Below are positions 50,014 through 60,263 of a stretch of DNA of 64,000 nucleotides, piece after piece (position 1 is the stretch's first letter; each line of letters opens with the position of its first letter). This DNA comes from Pleionea sp. CnH1-48. GTDB lineage: Bacteria; Pseudomonadota; Gammaproteobacteria; Enterobacterales; Kangiellaceae. A program made the position numbers and the translations under genes. The DNA lies in contig NZ_JAMXSB010000012.1 in NCBI RefSeq assembly GCF_024124665.1, positions 1 to 64,000 of the forward strand. The letters are read 5' to 3'. The notes under the pieces were generated by a model that was not told the origin of the DNA, searched no databases, and saw nothing but the letters and a program-made list of their open reading frames with translations.

Positions 50014-52767
50014 TTATCCAGATAATTCAGCTAACTTATCTTTTGCCATACGCGCAATTTGAGTGTTTCCTTTATTGCGGCTAAGCGTTTCCAGAATGGT
50101 TTTTGCCTGATCACTCTTTCCGATCTTTAGGTAACCGATAGCCATGTGGTAGCTGGCTTCCGGAAAATAAATCTTACGAGCAAACAATTGCTCCAGCTCA
50201 CTCACACCTTTTGCTGGATCGCCAAATAAAATTTCAGACCAAGCAATAGTGTCAATAAATACAGGAGGTTGAGGGTTAAGCACACGTAGCTTTTGCGCGT
50301 ACTTTTGTGCTTCTGGGTCTTTTAACTCAACATAAAGCCAGGTGATGTTATTAAGCAATACCATATTCTCAGGGTGCTGCTTTAATAATTCCAGATACCC
50401 TTTTAGCGCTTCTTTATGCTGCTTATGCTCAAGCCTCAAGTTCGATAGCTGAAAACTAATATCGCTATTTTCTTCGTTGCTCGTGATCCAGCCTTCTAGA
50501 TTTTTTATCGCCTTTTGCGCCTGGCCATCGGCATTTAGTATTCGGCTAGTAAGTACAGCCAGCTCTTTTGAGTCACCTAACTTACGAGCCTGCGAAGCAT
50601 AATCCAGCGCTTTCTCAAAATCTTTGCTTGATAAGGCAATATTCGCCATCAAAGGCAACGATAAGTTTTTCTCAGGCAAGGTCGCCGCAACAATGTAAGC
50701 TTCGTCAAACTTTCCTTTACGGGCCAATGCTTTTGCATAAGCGCTTTTAACCATAGAGTTATCGGCAAACTTAATTAAAGCCTCATTAAACAGGTCATCA
50801 GCACGACTGGGTTCATCTTTTGCCAAATAGGTTTCAATCAAGGCCAGATAGTGTGCAGGATTATTGGTTTCCAGATTTTTAGCCCGAATAAAGTACTGCA
50901 CAGCTTCCTCAAGGTTGCGCAACCGCAGCATTACTTTACCCAAATTGAACAAGGCATCAGCACTATTAGGGTTACTTTTTAGCATCTCTCTGGCAACAGA
51001 TTCTGCTTTATAAGGATCACTCACCAGATAGCTATTCACCAAACGACGGCCCACGGCCACTTTAGTTTTGTCTTTTTCCCATATCGCATTCAGCAACTCT
51101 CCAACTTGTGCAGTATCTTTGCGTAAACGCGCACTTTCTAATTTGAGCATCAATACATCGGTATCATTCTCGAATGTTTGACTCATACGATTAATGAGAT
51201 CATCAATACCTTCCAGGTTCTTGGCATCAACCTGAATCTTTGCCATTAATTGCCAGGCCGTTTTTGTTTTTGGCAAGCGAGTAACAATTTGATCCAACAA
51301 TTGATAGGCTTTATCTTCTTTTCCGACAGACAGTGCGTATTTAGCTTCCAGCTCCAGCACCATTGGATGATCTGGGTTCCCTTCTTTTAACTCTCTGAGC
51401 AGCTTATCGGCCTCTACAAATTTATTATCCTGAAGGTATAGCTTAACCAACAATAAATTAGATGCCAGTCCTGAACCCGAGATCCCTTTTAATGCATCAA
51501 CCGCTTTTTGACGATCACCTAATTGAAATACAGCCAGTGCTTTACTGGCTTGTAATGCCTTAAGATCAGGACGCTTTTCAAGTAGGCTATTAATCAATTT
51601 CAGGGCTTTGTCATACTGAGCCGTGGCCATCAACGCATCGATTAAATGCGATTGATAAGTAAAGTCATTGCTAAAGCGATGCGCGTAAGTCTCCAGTACT
51701 GGCACGGCTTTTTCTGGTTGCTTCAGGCCGAACATATAAACCTGAGCCAAAGCTTCAATTGTTTTCTTGTGACCGGGGAAGCGCGTTAGAGTTTCGCCAA
51801 GGTAGCTGGCCGCTTTGTCCCATTGCTCTAAACGACCGCTAACCAAGCCCATAAACATGTTCGCTTCAGGATGCTCAGGAGAGATCGCCAACGCTTTTTG
51901 CAACAAATCTCTGGCTTCAACATTTTGATTATTAATAAACTTCCATTTTGCATCCATCAACACGGTTTGCAAACTACCAGGAAAGCGTTGCTGCAATGCC
52001 TTGATGTTTTTCTCGATGGCTTCATTATCTTTTAACACCAGCAAGATGTTGGTGTGACGAACCAAAATGCGAGGATCAAAAACATAGCGCTCATGAGCTG
52101 CTGCAAGTTCTTTCTCAGCATCGCGAAGTTTATTTTGGTTGCTCAATATTCTCGCTTTAAGCAATCGTTTTTCGCTATCAAGATATTGGTTATCAATTTT
52201 GTTTAACAGTGTCAGGGCATCATCGGCTTTCCCATCCAAAAACAGCTGTTGCGCCAAAGCCATTTTCAAAACTTGACCATCTCCGTACAATGACGATGAT
52301 TCAGTGATTTGCTGAGCTGCCTTTTCTAGTTCTCTGCGCTTAAAATAAACTAATGCTTTAAAAGCTGATAAGTCACCTTTTAGATCATCGTATTTAAAGT
52401 CTGAATCTTTAAAGTTAGCAAGAATTTTTACGGTATCATTCTGAACATACCAACTCTTTAACAATGGAACTAACCATTGAGCTGCAGCAGCATTTAACTC
52501 GCGTGCCTTTTCTAATTCTTTTTCTGCGGCGGCATAGTTAAATGTGTCCATATAAATGGCAGCAAGTTGCAGACGATACTCGGCAAGATTTTCTTTGGTA
52601 ATGAGGTTTCGATAAAAGATAACTGCACTTTTATAATCTTTTGCAGCTGTGGCTTCTGCGGCCTTACTTTTCAACTCATCAATACTAAGTTCTTGATCGC
52701 TACACCCAGATAATCCAAGTGCGATAGATAAAGTTGAAGCAACGATAAACTTATGCTGCTTTTTCAT
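50014..52767 (-). CDS. PEP-CTERM system TPR lipoprotein (PrsT type), second paralogue
   Basis: A 917-residue protein with a lipoprotein signal (lipobox LSGC, Cys22) and tetratricopeptide repeats over nearly all of the rest. It belongs to the long TPR proteins of the PEP-CTERM/exosortase system (TIGR02917-like): EAADAKDYKSAVIFYRNLI-type start, then many repeats with the A-x8-[YLF]-P pattern. It is clearly paralogous to the gene upstream but distinct in sequence. It lies at the operon end, 149 bases after the first paralogue, behind a hairpin. A scaffold role in exopolysaccharide/protein export is inferred. Confidence 0.8.
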   Translation of the reverse strand: MKKQHKFIVASTLSIALGLSGCSDQELSIDELKSKAAEATAAKDYKSAVIFYRNLITKENLAEYRLQLAAIYMDTFNYAAAEKELEKARELNAAAAQWLVPLLKSWYVQNDTVKILANFKDSDFKYDDLKGDLSAFKALVYFKRRELEKAAQQITESSSLYGDGQVLKMALAQQLFLDGKADDALTLLNKIDNQYLDSEKRLLKARILSNQNKLRDAEKELAAAHERYVFDPRILVRHTNILLVLKDNEAIEKNIKALQQRFPGSLQTVLMDAKWKFINNQNVEARDLLQKALAISPEHPEANMFMGLVSGRLEQWDKAASYLGETLTRFPGHKKTIEALAQVYMFGLKQPEKAVPVLETYAHRFSNDFTYQSHLIDALMATAQYDKALKLINSLLEKRPDLKALQASKALAVFQLGDRQKAVDALKGISGSGLASNLLLVKLYLQDNKFVEADKLLRELKEGNPDHPMVLELEAKYALSVGKEDKAYQLLDQIVTRLPKTKTAWQLMAKIQVDAKNLEGIDDLINRMSQTFENDTDVLMLKLESARLRKDTAQVGELLNAIWEKDKTKVAVGRRLVNSYLVSDPYKAESVAREMLKSNPNSADALFNLGKVMLRLRNLEEAVQYFIRAKNLETNNPAHYLALIETYLAKDEPSRADDLFNEALIKFADNSMVKSAYAKALARKGKFDEAYIVAATLPEKNLSLPLMANIALSSKDFEKALDYASQARKLGDSKELAVLTSRILNADGQAQKAIKNLEGWITSNEENSDISFQLSNLRLEHKQHKEALKGYLELLKQHPENMVLLNNITWLYVELKDPEAQKYAQKLRVLNPQPPVFIDTIAWSEILFGDPAKGVSELEQLFARKIYFPEASYHMAIGYLKIGKSDQAKTILETLSRNKGNTQIARMAKDKLAELSG

Positions 52768-52823
52768 AACTGACTCATCCCTTTAAAGTAATGGAAACAA
52801 AAGAGGAACATATCCCCCAAAAA

Positions 52824-52891
52824 GTTATTACAGTTCCTTGCCGTAGCAAAAAATTATCAATGATAGTTTTCTGCTACAGCTCTGTAATAAC
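52824..52891. other. Long hairpin between the two TPR genes
   Basis: GTTATTACAG (52824-52833) pairs with CTGTAATAAC (52882-52891), and inside it GTAGCA (52843-52848) pairs with TGCTAC (52872-52877). No T-tract follows, so it is more likely an mRNA processing or partial read-through element, or a divergent regulator's site, than a strong terminator. It could set different levels of the two TPR proteins. Confidence 0.55.
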
Positions 52892-52916
52892 AAAGAACAT
52901 CAAATAATTAGTAGTA

Positions 52917-55697
52917 CTATAGTTTTTTCAGTAGCTTTTTAGCTTCATCTTGCCCCATAAAGGGCTTTCCAGACTTCACAAGCTCTTCAATTAGCGACTT
53001 GGCTTTGCTTTTTTGCCCCAAGTCAAAATGCGCTACTGCGGCATGATAGCGAACTTCGCGTAAGTTGCCATCCAGAGCAACAGCCTGTTCTAATAACTTA
53101 AGGCCTTTTTTAGGTTGCTTAAACTTGACGTATATCCAACCAACAGTGTCCAAAATATCAGCTCGTTTTGGCCCCATTTCGGCAATTTTATCGGCTAAAG
53201 CAACGGCTTTGTTATCGCCTGCTTCCATGTACATCCAGGCCAGATTATTCATGGCAAATACGTTTTTCGGTTGTATCTCCAATATTTTTTGATAATGGTT
53301 CATGGCTTTTGACGCTTTTTTCTCACGCTGATAAAAATCAGCAAGCATAAAGCGAGAACTGATATCATCAGGCTTGCTCTTTAACCACTCATCAAGAACC
53401 AACTCGGCCTGCTTAACTTCGGCAGAATCGACATAAGCACGATGCAATTTTTGAGCAACACGAGCCGTCGGCTGCGTTTTAAAAGAAGCTTGATACTTTG
53501 CTTTGGCTTCACCTTTTTTCTGCTGCGCCAATAATACATCACCACTTAACTCCAGACCGATAGCTTTGGTTGGCGCTTTTTGTAACAAACTGTCAACAAC
53601 TCGGTTCGCTTTATTAAACTTTTTATCCGCAATTAATAGTCGAACCTTTGCGGTTGTAGCAAAAACATTATCTGGTGACTGAACCAAGAATCGCTCATAG
53701 GCATCTAGTGCTCGAGAACGGTTACCTTCGCGCAAGAAGGCACTCGCTAAAATACGCGTATACTTTAAGTTTTTAGGTCCTAAGTTTGCTGCTTTTTGCA
53801 AAGCCTCAATGGCTTTACTCAACTCACTATTATCTCGATAAGCCAGGTAAACTCGACCCAACTGGAAGAAAGCTTCTGCACTCTCGGGTTTGTTAACAAC
53901 AAACTCGTTCGCTAAAGCAACTGCCTGAGACAAGTCATTCTTACTCAAGTGCTTGTCGATAGTCGCTATAACCGCCGCTTCAAAGCCAGGATCTCTTTTT
54001 AGCGTTGTATCTAACCAGGTTGAAGCAGTATCGATATCTTTTTTGGTGAGATATGCCTGGAACAGGCCATAAGATATTTGAGCGTCTTTCTTCTCAAATA
54101 CATCATCAACCTTATGGAGATAGGCAATCGCTTTATCATATTGTTTTTGCGTCATATAAGTACGCACAATATTAAGCTGAGCGGCTTTATAGGTAGGATT
54201 GAGCTTTACCGAAGCTTCAAACTGCTTGAGGCCATCGGTGTATTTCTGCTGTGACAGATAAGCAATACCTAAAATATTTTTAAACAATGCCTGATCAGGA
54301 TTTTTTGCAACAACTTCGTTAAGCAGTTGTTCGGCTTTACCATAATTCTTTGCGCGGATGTAAGACATCCCCAACCAGGCATTTTGTAAAGATGCTTCAC
54401 CCTTCTCTGATGATGACTCTAGTATTTCGATAGCCTTACCAACATCACCAGTGGTCAATCGTGTTTGTGCCAGCATGGTTTGCAACTTACCACTGTCATC
54501 ATTTGACTGGCTCAATTGCTTTTCTAGCACAGCGGTTGCTTTATCAGTTTCGCCATTGCGGCTATAGGAATCAGCAAGCTTTACAATAATATCCTGTGAG
54601 CCAGGCATAACCTTCGCTAACATTTCATAAAGCTTTATCGCCTCAGCAGGCTTATTCAGCTTGGTACGATAAAGGTTCGCCAACAAAATAGAAATATTGT
54701 AATCACCGGGATTCAAACGCTTTGCAGCGCTCAGATGGAACTCTGCTTTCTGCCAGTTTTTATCGTACACTTCGATCAAACCGAGCATTTTTTCCAGCTC
54801 AGGATGAGGCTTGGATGTTTTTGTTAATGCGGCCGTTAAGATCTCTTTAGACTTATCAAACTCTTCTTTAACCAGGTAATACTTGCCTTCAATAACATCG
54901 ACAAGAAAATGATTGGGTAATATTTGTTTTAGATAATCAACATCCACTTTAGCCGCGTCGAGGCCTTTTTGCGCCAAGTTTAAGTTAGCGCGCAAAAAGC
55001 GTCCTTTGATAAAGTTTGGATGAGCATCAATCGCTGATTGCATTACGGCAATGGCTTCATCAACTTTATTACCTGCCGCTTTTAACTGTGCTTTAAGTAG
55101 CAAAGCATCTTGATTATCAGACTGAAGAGCCAGAGCTTTGTCTACCTGGATCAAACCATCATCAAGCTTATTTTGTCTGAAAGCCAAACTTGCCAATCCG
55201 ATATAGGCTTGAGTGTTTTCTGGGTCGAGTTTCAAAGCCTCAGAAAACTTTTTACCAGCGCTGTCTAAATCACGATTAAAATCGTCAACAGCACCCAAAA
55301 TGGCCAACACTTCGGCTTTAACTTTTGGTGAATCTTTATCTTCAGCTTTGATATAGTCTTTTATTTCATTCACTTTACCTTGAGCATGAAAAACCTGACT
55401 CAAGGGACGCAACCACTTTAATTTATCTACACCATTTTCTGCTGCTTTTAACAGCTCTTTTTCTGCGGCTCCCCATTGGTTCATCCGCAAGTAGGTTTCA
55501 CCTAACAAAAATCTTGCGTGACCATTTTTGGGTTCTTCCTGAATGGCATTTTTTAATTCGATAACCGCTGCTTTTAGATCATTGGATGCTAAAAAGTCTT
55601 CTGCTTTTTTTAGAGCCTCATTGGCAAACGAAGTCTGTACCGTCAAGGCTGATGACAAGAGTGTCGCAACGAGTAGGTTTAACTGCTTCCGCTTCAT
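52917..55697 (-). CDS. prsT: PEP-CTERM system TPR protein PrsT
   Basis: A 926-residue exported TPR protein. It has a signal peptide (MKRKQLNLLVATLLSSALTVQTS, then FANE). The start of the mature part is the PrsT signature: ALKKAEDFLASNDLKAAVIELKNA, then HARFLLGETYLRM. About 20 or more TPR units follow to the C-terminus. Unlike many PrsT proteins it has no lipobox cysteine, so it may be free in the periplasm; its paralogue downstream has one. It follows prsR by 19 bases. Confidence 0.88.
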   Translation of the reverse strand: MKRKQLNLLVATLLSSALTVQTSFANEALKKAEDFLASNDLKAAVIELKNAIQEEPKNGHARFLLGETYLRMNQWGAAEKELLKAAENGVDKLKWLRPLSQVFHAQGKVNEIKDYIKAEDKDSPKVKAEVLAILGAVDDFNRDLDSAGKKFSEALKLDPENTQAYIGLASLAFRQNKLDDGLIQVDKALALQSDNQDALLLKAQLKAAGNKVDEAIAVMQSAIDAHPNFIKGRFLRANLNLAQKGLDAAKVDVDYLKQILPNHFLVDVIEGKYYLVKEEFDKSKEILTAALTKTSKPHPELEKMLGLIEVYDKNWQKAEFHLSAAKRLNPGDYNISILLANLYRTKLNKPAEAIKLYEMLAKVMPGSQDIIVKLADSYSRNGETDKATAVLEKQLSQSNDDSGKLQTMLAQTRLTTGDVGKAIEILESSSEKGEASLQNAWLGMSYIRAKNYGKAEQLLNEVVAKNPDQALFKNILGIAYLSQQKYTDGLKQFEASVKLNPTYKAAQLNIVRTYMTQKQYDKAIAYLHKVDDVFEKKDAQISYGLFQAYLTKKDIDTASTWLDTTLKRDPGFEAAVIATIDKHLSKNDLSQAVALANEFVVNKPESAEAFFQLGRVYLAYRDNSELSKAIEALQKAANLGPKNLKYTRILASAFLREGNRSRALDAYERFLVQSPDNVFATTAKVRLLIADKKFNKANRVVDSLLQKAPTKAIGLELSGDVLLAQQKKGEAKAKYQASFKTQPTARVAQKLHRAYVDSAEVKQAELVLDEWLKSKPDDISSRFMLADFYQREKKASKAMNHYQKILEIQPKNVFAMNNLAWMYMEAGDNKAVALADKIAEMGPKRADILDTVGWIYVKFKQPKKGLKLLEQAVALDGNLREVRYHAAVAHFDLGQKSKAKSLIEELVKSGKPFMGQDEAKKLLKKL

Positions 55698-55716
55698 GGC
55701 CGCGTCCTATTTATAG

Positions 55717-57084
55717 TTAGTGATGATCAATATGGTATTTAGACATAAGTGAATACAACGTCGGTCGAGTCAGCCCCAACATTTCAGCTGCTTTGGAGAT
55801 GTTACCGTCACTGATGGTAATCGCTCTTAGTATAGCTTCTGTCTCTGCCTTTTCTCTCACCTGACGTAAGTTTAAAGGCATGACATCTTCTGACTCAGTA
55901 AAATTGAGCTGTAGATCCATTGCTGTCACTTGGCTATCGTCTGCCATAATGACGGAGCGCTTAACTTTGTTTTCAAGTTCGCGCACATTACCCGGCCAGC
56001 GATAATTTTCCATCGCCTCAATCGCGTCTGTCGAAAACCCTTTAATATTGCGTTTAAGCTCTTTATTAAATCGAGACAAAAAGGCTTTGGCTAACAGAAT
56101 AACATCACTGCCCCGCTCTGCGAGGGGAGGAATATCAATGGTGATTTCGCTCAACCGATAATAAAGATCTTCTCGGAAGCTACCGTCTTTGACCATCTCA
56201 GGTAACGAGCGATGAGTCGCACAAATAACACGAACGTCCACCGGAATTTCTTCTCGGCCACCAACTCGCTCTATCGTACGCTCTTGGAGAAATCGTAATA
56301 ATTTGGCTTGAAGCGCCATTGGCAGATCGCCAATTTCGTCAAGGAATAAAGTACCTTTGTGAGCATACTCGATCTTTCCTTTGGTCTGCTTAGCCGCTCC
56401 CGTAAAAGCACCTTTCTCGTAACCAAAAAGTTCACTTTCTAGTAGGTTCTCTGGGATAGCCGCACAGTTGATAGCAATCAGTTTATTTTTTGAACGCTGC
56501 CCTAATTCATGAACCGCTTTTGCAAGCACTTCTTTACCCGTACCACTTTCTCCAAGTAAAAGGGTTGTGACGTCCGCAGGTGCCACACGCTCAACCATTC
56601 GGCAAACCTGGATCATGGCAGGACTATTGGCAATCACACCATCAAGAGGTGATTCATTGACCTGCTTGCTCAATACTCGGTTTTCACGCTCCAACTCAGC
56701 CAACGCATAAGCACGCTTTACAATAAGATTGAGAATTTCTGGATCAACAGGCTTTTGATAAAAATCATAGGCACCCAGAGCAATGGCTTTCAATGCATTG
56801 TCACGATCATCATTTCCGGTAACAACAATGACTTTGGTGTGAGGTGCTAATGTTAAGATTTCTTGTAGGGCAGCGAGTCCTTCGCTGGCATTGGCAGGAT
56901 CAGGAGGCAATCCTAAATCCAGCGTAACCACGGCGGGCTCATAACGGCGCAAATGAGAGATCGCATTTTTTCGATTTTCTGCGACCAATACTTCAAAATC
57001 ATCGAAGCACCATTTGAGCTGGCTTTGCAGCCCAGGATCATCTTCGACGATCAAAATGTGTTTGTCAGTTGATTCCACGGACAA
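55717..57084 (-). CDS. prsR: PEP-CTERM system sigma-54 response regulator PrsR
   Basis: A 455-residue activator of sigma-54 genes. Domains in order: receiver (about residues 9-125, VEDDPG, phospho-Asp in VVTLDLGLPPDP), AAA+ domain with Walker A (LLLGESGTGKEV) and an intact GAFTGA loop (EKGAFTGAAKQTKG) for sigma-54 contact, Walker B (LFLDEIGDLP), and a Fis-type HTH (DGNISKAAEMLGLTRPTLYSLM). The glycine-proline-rich LGLPPDPANASEG segment of the receiver is typical of PrsR. It is four bases after prsK. The sigma-54 promoters of the two PEP-CTERM genes are its likely targets. Confidence 0.94.
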   Translation of the reverse strand: MSVESTDKHILIVEDDPGLQSQLKWCFDDFEVLVAENRKNAISHLRRYEPAVVTLDLGLPPDPANASEGLAALQEILTLAPHTKVIVVTGNDDRDNALKAIALGAYDFYQKPVDPEILNLIVKRAYALAELERENRVLSKQVNESPLDGVIANSPAMIQVCRMVERVAPADVTTLLLGESGTGKEVLAKAVHELGQRSKNKLIAINCAAIPENLLESELFGYEKGAFTGAAKQTKGKIEYAHKGTLFLDEIGDLPMALQAKLLRFLQERTIERVGGREEIPVDVRVICATHRSLPEMVKDGSFREDLYYRLSEITIDIPPLAERGSDVILLAKAFLSRFNKELKRNIKGFSTDAIEAMENYRWPGNVRELENKVKRSVIMADDSQVTAMDLQLNFTESEDVMPLNLRQVREKAETEAILRAITISDGNISKAAEMLGLTRPTLYSLMSKYHIDHH

Positions 57085-57088
57085 ATCC

Positions 57089-59179
57089 TTATTCCGTATT
57101 GTTATTGTTAGTTGTTTCTTGATCAGCTTTGGTGAGTCGCACCATAAACTGACTCCCCTGTCCGGTTTTGCTGCTGACTGTCAGCGCGCCACCAAACCCT
57201 TCTATGGTTTCTCTGCTTTGATACACACCAATTCCCATGCCGGCATTCCCCTTCGTGGTATCAAAGGGCTTAAAGAGACGATTTTTGATGAACTCTTCGC
57301 TCATTCCACAGCCAGTATCTTTAATAGAGATTAAAACATCATGGCTTTCTTCTGTCACTCTAATTTCTATCTCGCCATCGTCATTGGTTGCTTCTTGAGC
57401 GTTCTGAATCAAATGATTTAGTACAGAAGCCAGCTTCTCACTATCTGCTCGCACTTTCAACTTTTCGTCAAAATCGACGATTTGAGGGTGCGGAAGCTGC
57501 ACTTTACGAGTATCCAAAACATTAACCAAAACAGGTGCCACCAATATGCTTTCGGTAGTTATCGCATCGACTCGATCTTTACGTAAATGAGCCAGCATTC
57601 GTTGCATTTTTTGCACTGCATTTTCGACAGTGCCAAAAGCATCGTCAATAAATGCAGGGTTGGCTCGATGTTTTTGTGCGTTAGTTGTCACCAGTGACAA
57701 CTGAGCACACACGTTTTTAAGGTCGTGAACAACAAAGGCTGACAATCGATTGAATGCTTCAAACTGTCGGGCATCGACCAAAGCAACTGTTGTAGAATAA
57801 AGCTTAACGTAACCGGCTAACTGCTGTCCGGCAGTTTTTAACAAATCTCGATCTTCCCAATTAATCGGACGGCTGGCTCTTGGTGTCGCCAACACGACCA
57901 CTCCTACCAGCTCATCACCCAGTTTAAGAGGCACAATCGCCCAACACAGTGGCATTTGTAATAGCCACTCTGGCAAAGTCAAAGATTCATAAACATCGGC
58001 TTTGTTTTTGTACTCCGAAATATCAATGATCCAGCCACTTCCTTCTAAAAAGCCAACTAATGGCCCCAAATCTACATCTTGCGCTGGAGGATGCATGCAC
58101 CAGTGAGCCTGATACTGGAAGCGGTTGTTTGGTTGGCGGATCCACAGCATAGCCCCCGGACTGTCTACCAACTCGGCAATGGCTTTGAGGATCTGGGGGA
58201 AAAACTGCTGCGCTTCGTTTTGATCGGCCTGAGACAGGCGACGGCTAAATTCTAGCCATTCTTCACGATAGTCGTATTGAGAAGCAAAAAAGTGTTTGCC
58301 GACTAATAGTTTGATTCGGGCACGGAATCCTCCCGAAACCACCAACAAAATAAAGAAAATAGCCGCAGCAAAAACAAAAACCAGCAGCAGGGCCTCGCTC
58401 CACTCTGAATTGGTGCTTTTTAAGTAGTACCCAGCTAATGAGATTAAAACCAGATAGATTCCCGCCATCAACACAACCAACGAACGAACGGCTAATGCTC
58501 GGGATACAAACAGATCCACAGACCAGCGTGGGTTTCGTGCAACCGCTACGGCAATCAGTGGCCAATAGATAAGAGCCATATAGCCCCGTGCCGCTTCAAT
58601 GTCGGCGCGGATCTGATTAAATAACATGGCATCGGAATACAAATAAAAGTCATAAACAAAGACCAGTCCCAGGCCCAGGCACAAAAACTTAATCGCCCAG
58701 CGCTGCTCTTTACGTGTGTACCGATACAGTTGCTCGGTCAGAATCAAACAAAAGACCGATAAGGCCAACATAACCACATAGTGCAGATTAACCCCGGTCA
58801 GTACCTTCCACCAGATAGCGAGTTCTTTAATAAAGACGGTAATAATCAAAAATACCGGGAGCGCGAACCAAAAGGCCCGATGCTGTAGCCACCCCACCAA
58901 TACGTGCTGATTTTGCTGCAAGGGTTTGAGTAAGCTAAACAGTAATGCCAACCAGGCCAGGTAGCGGAGTGGATCCGTAATCGCGTAGCTGACTAACCAG
59001 AAAGGCGCTTCGGTCGCATGCCACAGCAGTGCCATGGAACTCCAAATCATTTGTGCGAAGACAGCCAACCATAACAACACCCCTGACAAGCGCCCGCGCC
59101 AGGCAGAGAGGAGTAGAACTAAAAATAGAAGTGATACCGCAACGGATAATAGATAACCCGTTTGTGCTACTTGATGCAT
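57089..59179 (-). CDS. prsK: PEP-CTERM system histidine kinase PrsK
   Basis: A 696-residue membrane kinase with eight or more hydrophobic helices in residues 1-300 as its sensor region. A GAF-like domain follows (about 315-450), then a HisKA-like helix with the PrsK-type H-box FVVHDLKNVCAQLSLV (about 490), and a HATPase_c domain (LIQNAQEATND, KDTGCGMSEEF, GMGIGVYQSRETI). HDLKN and the long polytopic N-terminus are the family's hallmarks. Its start shares a base with the stop of the protease gene upstream (TAATG). It phosphorylates PrsR by analogy. Confidence 0.94.
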   Translation of the reverse strand: MHQVAQTGYLLSVAVSLLFLVLLLSAWRGRLSGVLLWLAVFAQMIWSSMALLWHATEAPFWLVSYAITDPLRYLAWLALLFSLLKPLQQNQHVLVGWLQHRAFWFALPVFLIITVFIKELAIWWKVLTGVNLHYVVMLALSVFCLILTEQLYRYTRKEQRWAIKFLCLGLGLVFVYDFYLYSDAMLFNQIRADIEAARGYMALIYWPLIAVAVARNPRWSVDLFVSRALAVRSLVVLMAGIYLVLISLAGYYLKSTNSEWSEALLLVFVFAAAIFFILLVVSGGFRARIKLLVGKHFFASQYDYREEWLEFSRRLSQADQNEAQQFFPQILKAIAELVDSPGAMLWIRQPNNRFQYQAHWCMHPPAQDVDLGPLVGFLEGSGWIIDISEYKNKADVYESLTLPEWLLQMPLCWAIVPLKLGDELVGVVVLATPRASRPINWEDRDLLKTAGQQLAGYVKLYSTTVALVDARQFEAFNRLSAFVVHDLKNVCAQLSLVTTNAQKHRANPAFIDDAFGTVENAVQKMQRMLAHLRKDRVDAITTESILVAPVLVNVLDTRKVQLPHPQIVDFDEKLKVRADSEKLASVLNHLIQNAQEATNDDGEIEIRVTEESHDVLISIKDTGCGMSEEFIKNRLFKPFDTTKGNAGMGIGVYQSRETIEGFGGALTVSSKTGQGSQFMVRLTKADQETTNNNNTE

Positions 59180-59964
59180 TAACGCATTTCTCGCTGATTT
59201 TTTGTTTTAATTCCAGCTTGTTGCAACATAGAAAGCAGATACTTGGAGGGAATGGCGTAAGAGATACCGGAAGGATCGCTGAGCACCTTCTCTTTTGCGG
59301 TCTTCACATATACCTTATTCATCACACCAATCACCCGACCATTCTTCATATCGAACAGCGGACTGCCACTGTTGCCAGGGTAAGCTGTTGCGTCTAGTTG
59401 AAAGATAACAAATGGTTCTCTTAATTTCTTTAGATCGGCGCTATTTAATTGCTTGGCATTGTCCATTGGGATGATATTAGGCGTAATCGCAGCAATCATC
59501 CCACGATGAGTCACAGGATACTGCCCTAATATCTGACCGATAGGGAAACCACTGAAAGCGTAGATTTCTCCCTCCTGAACGCGCGAAGAATCACCAATTT
59601 CGAGTATTGGCTGAGCCGGCCCGTCAAAACGCACGATTGCCAAATCATGCTCTCGGTCATAGGCCACCACCTTGGCACTGTATATTTTTAGATTTCGCTC
59701 GCGACCAATAAACACACTCAATAACGCATCTGGAACACTACGAGCTGAATCAATCACGTGTGCATTAGTCACAACATGATTGCCATCAGCAACGACAAAC
59801 CCGGTACCTAGCAGTAACCGTGCGGGTGAACGGGTTTTTTTATAGTTACCGATAGCAACAATCGATGGCTTAATCGCTTTTAAGATATCAGGGAAGGACT
59901 GACTTGCCTCGGCAGGACGTGCAAAGGCTAGGATGATAAGTGTAAAAGTGATGATGTATTGCAT
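59179..59964 (-). CDS. Exported trypsin-like serine protease
   Basis: A 261-residue periplasmic protease: signal peptide (MQYIITFTLIILAFARPAEA), then a chymotrypsin-fold domain. The catalytic triad is in place: His in VVTNAHVI, Asp in EHDLAIVRF and Ser in YPGNSGSPLFD. There is no PDZ domain, so it is unlike DegP and more like stand-alone DegS-type or trypsin proteases. Its place inside the prs operon is notable. A role in PEP-CTERM or exopolysaccharide export control is possible but not shown. Confidence 0.88.
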   Translation of the reverse strand: MQYIITFTLIILAFARPAEASQSFPDILKAIKPSIVAIGNYKKTRSPARLLLGTGFVVADGNHVVTNAHVIDSARSVPDALLSVFIGRERNLKIYSAKVVAYDREHDLAIVRFDGPAQPILEIGDSSRVQEGEIYAFSGFPIGQILGQYPVTHRGMIAAITPNIIPMDNAKQLNSADLKKLREPFVIFQLDATAYPGNSGSPLFDMKNGRVIGVMNKVYVKTAKEKVLSDPSGISYAIPSKYLLSMLQQAGIKTKNQREMR

Positions 59965-60002
59965 TGACCCTCCCTGGACATACTGCTTGGATTAGTGAAC
60001 TA

Positions 60003-60263
60003 TCATGCGGATGTTTTTAACTGCTCTACAAAATTTGCCAAACTACCAATAGATTCAAAGACTTCTGCCGATAATTCATCGTCAGGGATGGCTATTTGCC
60101 AGGTCTCCTCTATTGCCGAAATTACCGAAACAATGGACATAGAGTCGAACTCAGGAATACTGCCTAACAGCAGCGTATCTTCGTTTAATTCCACCTTGTC
60201 ATCGAGCGATAATATTTCGACCACCAACTGAATTATCGTTTCAACTAAAGCGGTACTAGCCAT
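60003..60263 (-). CDS. Acyl carrier protein of the exosortase/EPS locus
   Basis: An 86-residue acyl carrier protein: four-helix pattern with the phosphopantetheine serine in IPEFDSMSIVSVI (DSM motif, about residue 41). It is not the fatty-acid ACP, which has DSL and lies in fab clusters. ACPs of this kind often occur in exosortase-associated exopolysaccharide clusters beside acyl-CoA ligases. It is the first gene of the operon leading to the protease, prsK and prsR, and is divergent from the sugar-nucleotide enzyme gene. Confidence 0.85.
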   Translation of the reverse strand: MASTALVETIIQLVVEILSLDDKVELNEDTLLLGSIPEFDSMSIVSVISAIEETWQIAIPDDELSAEVFESIGSLANFVEQLKTSA

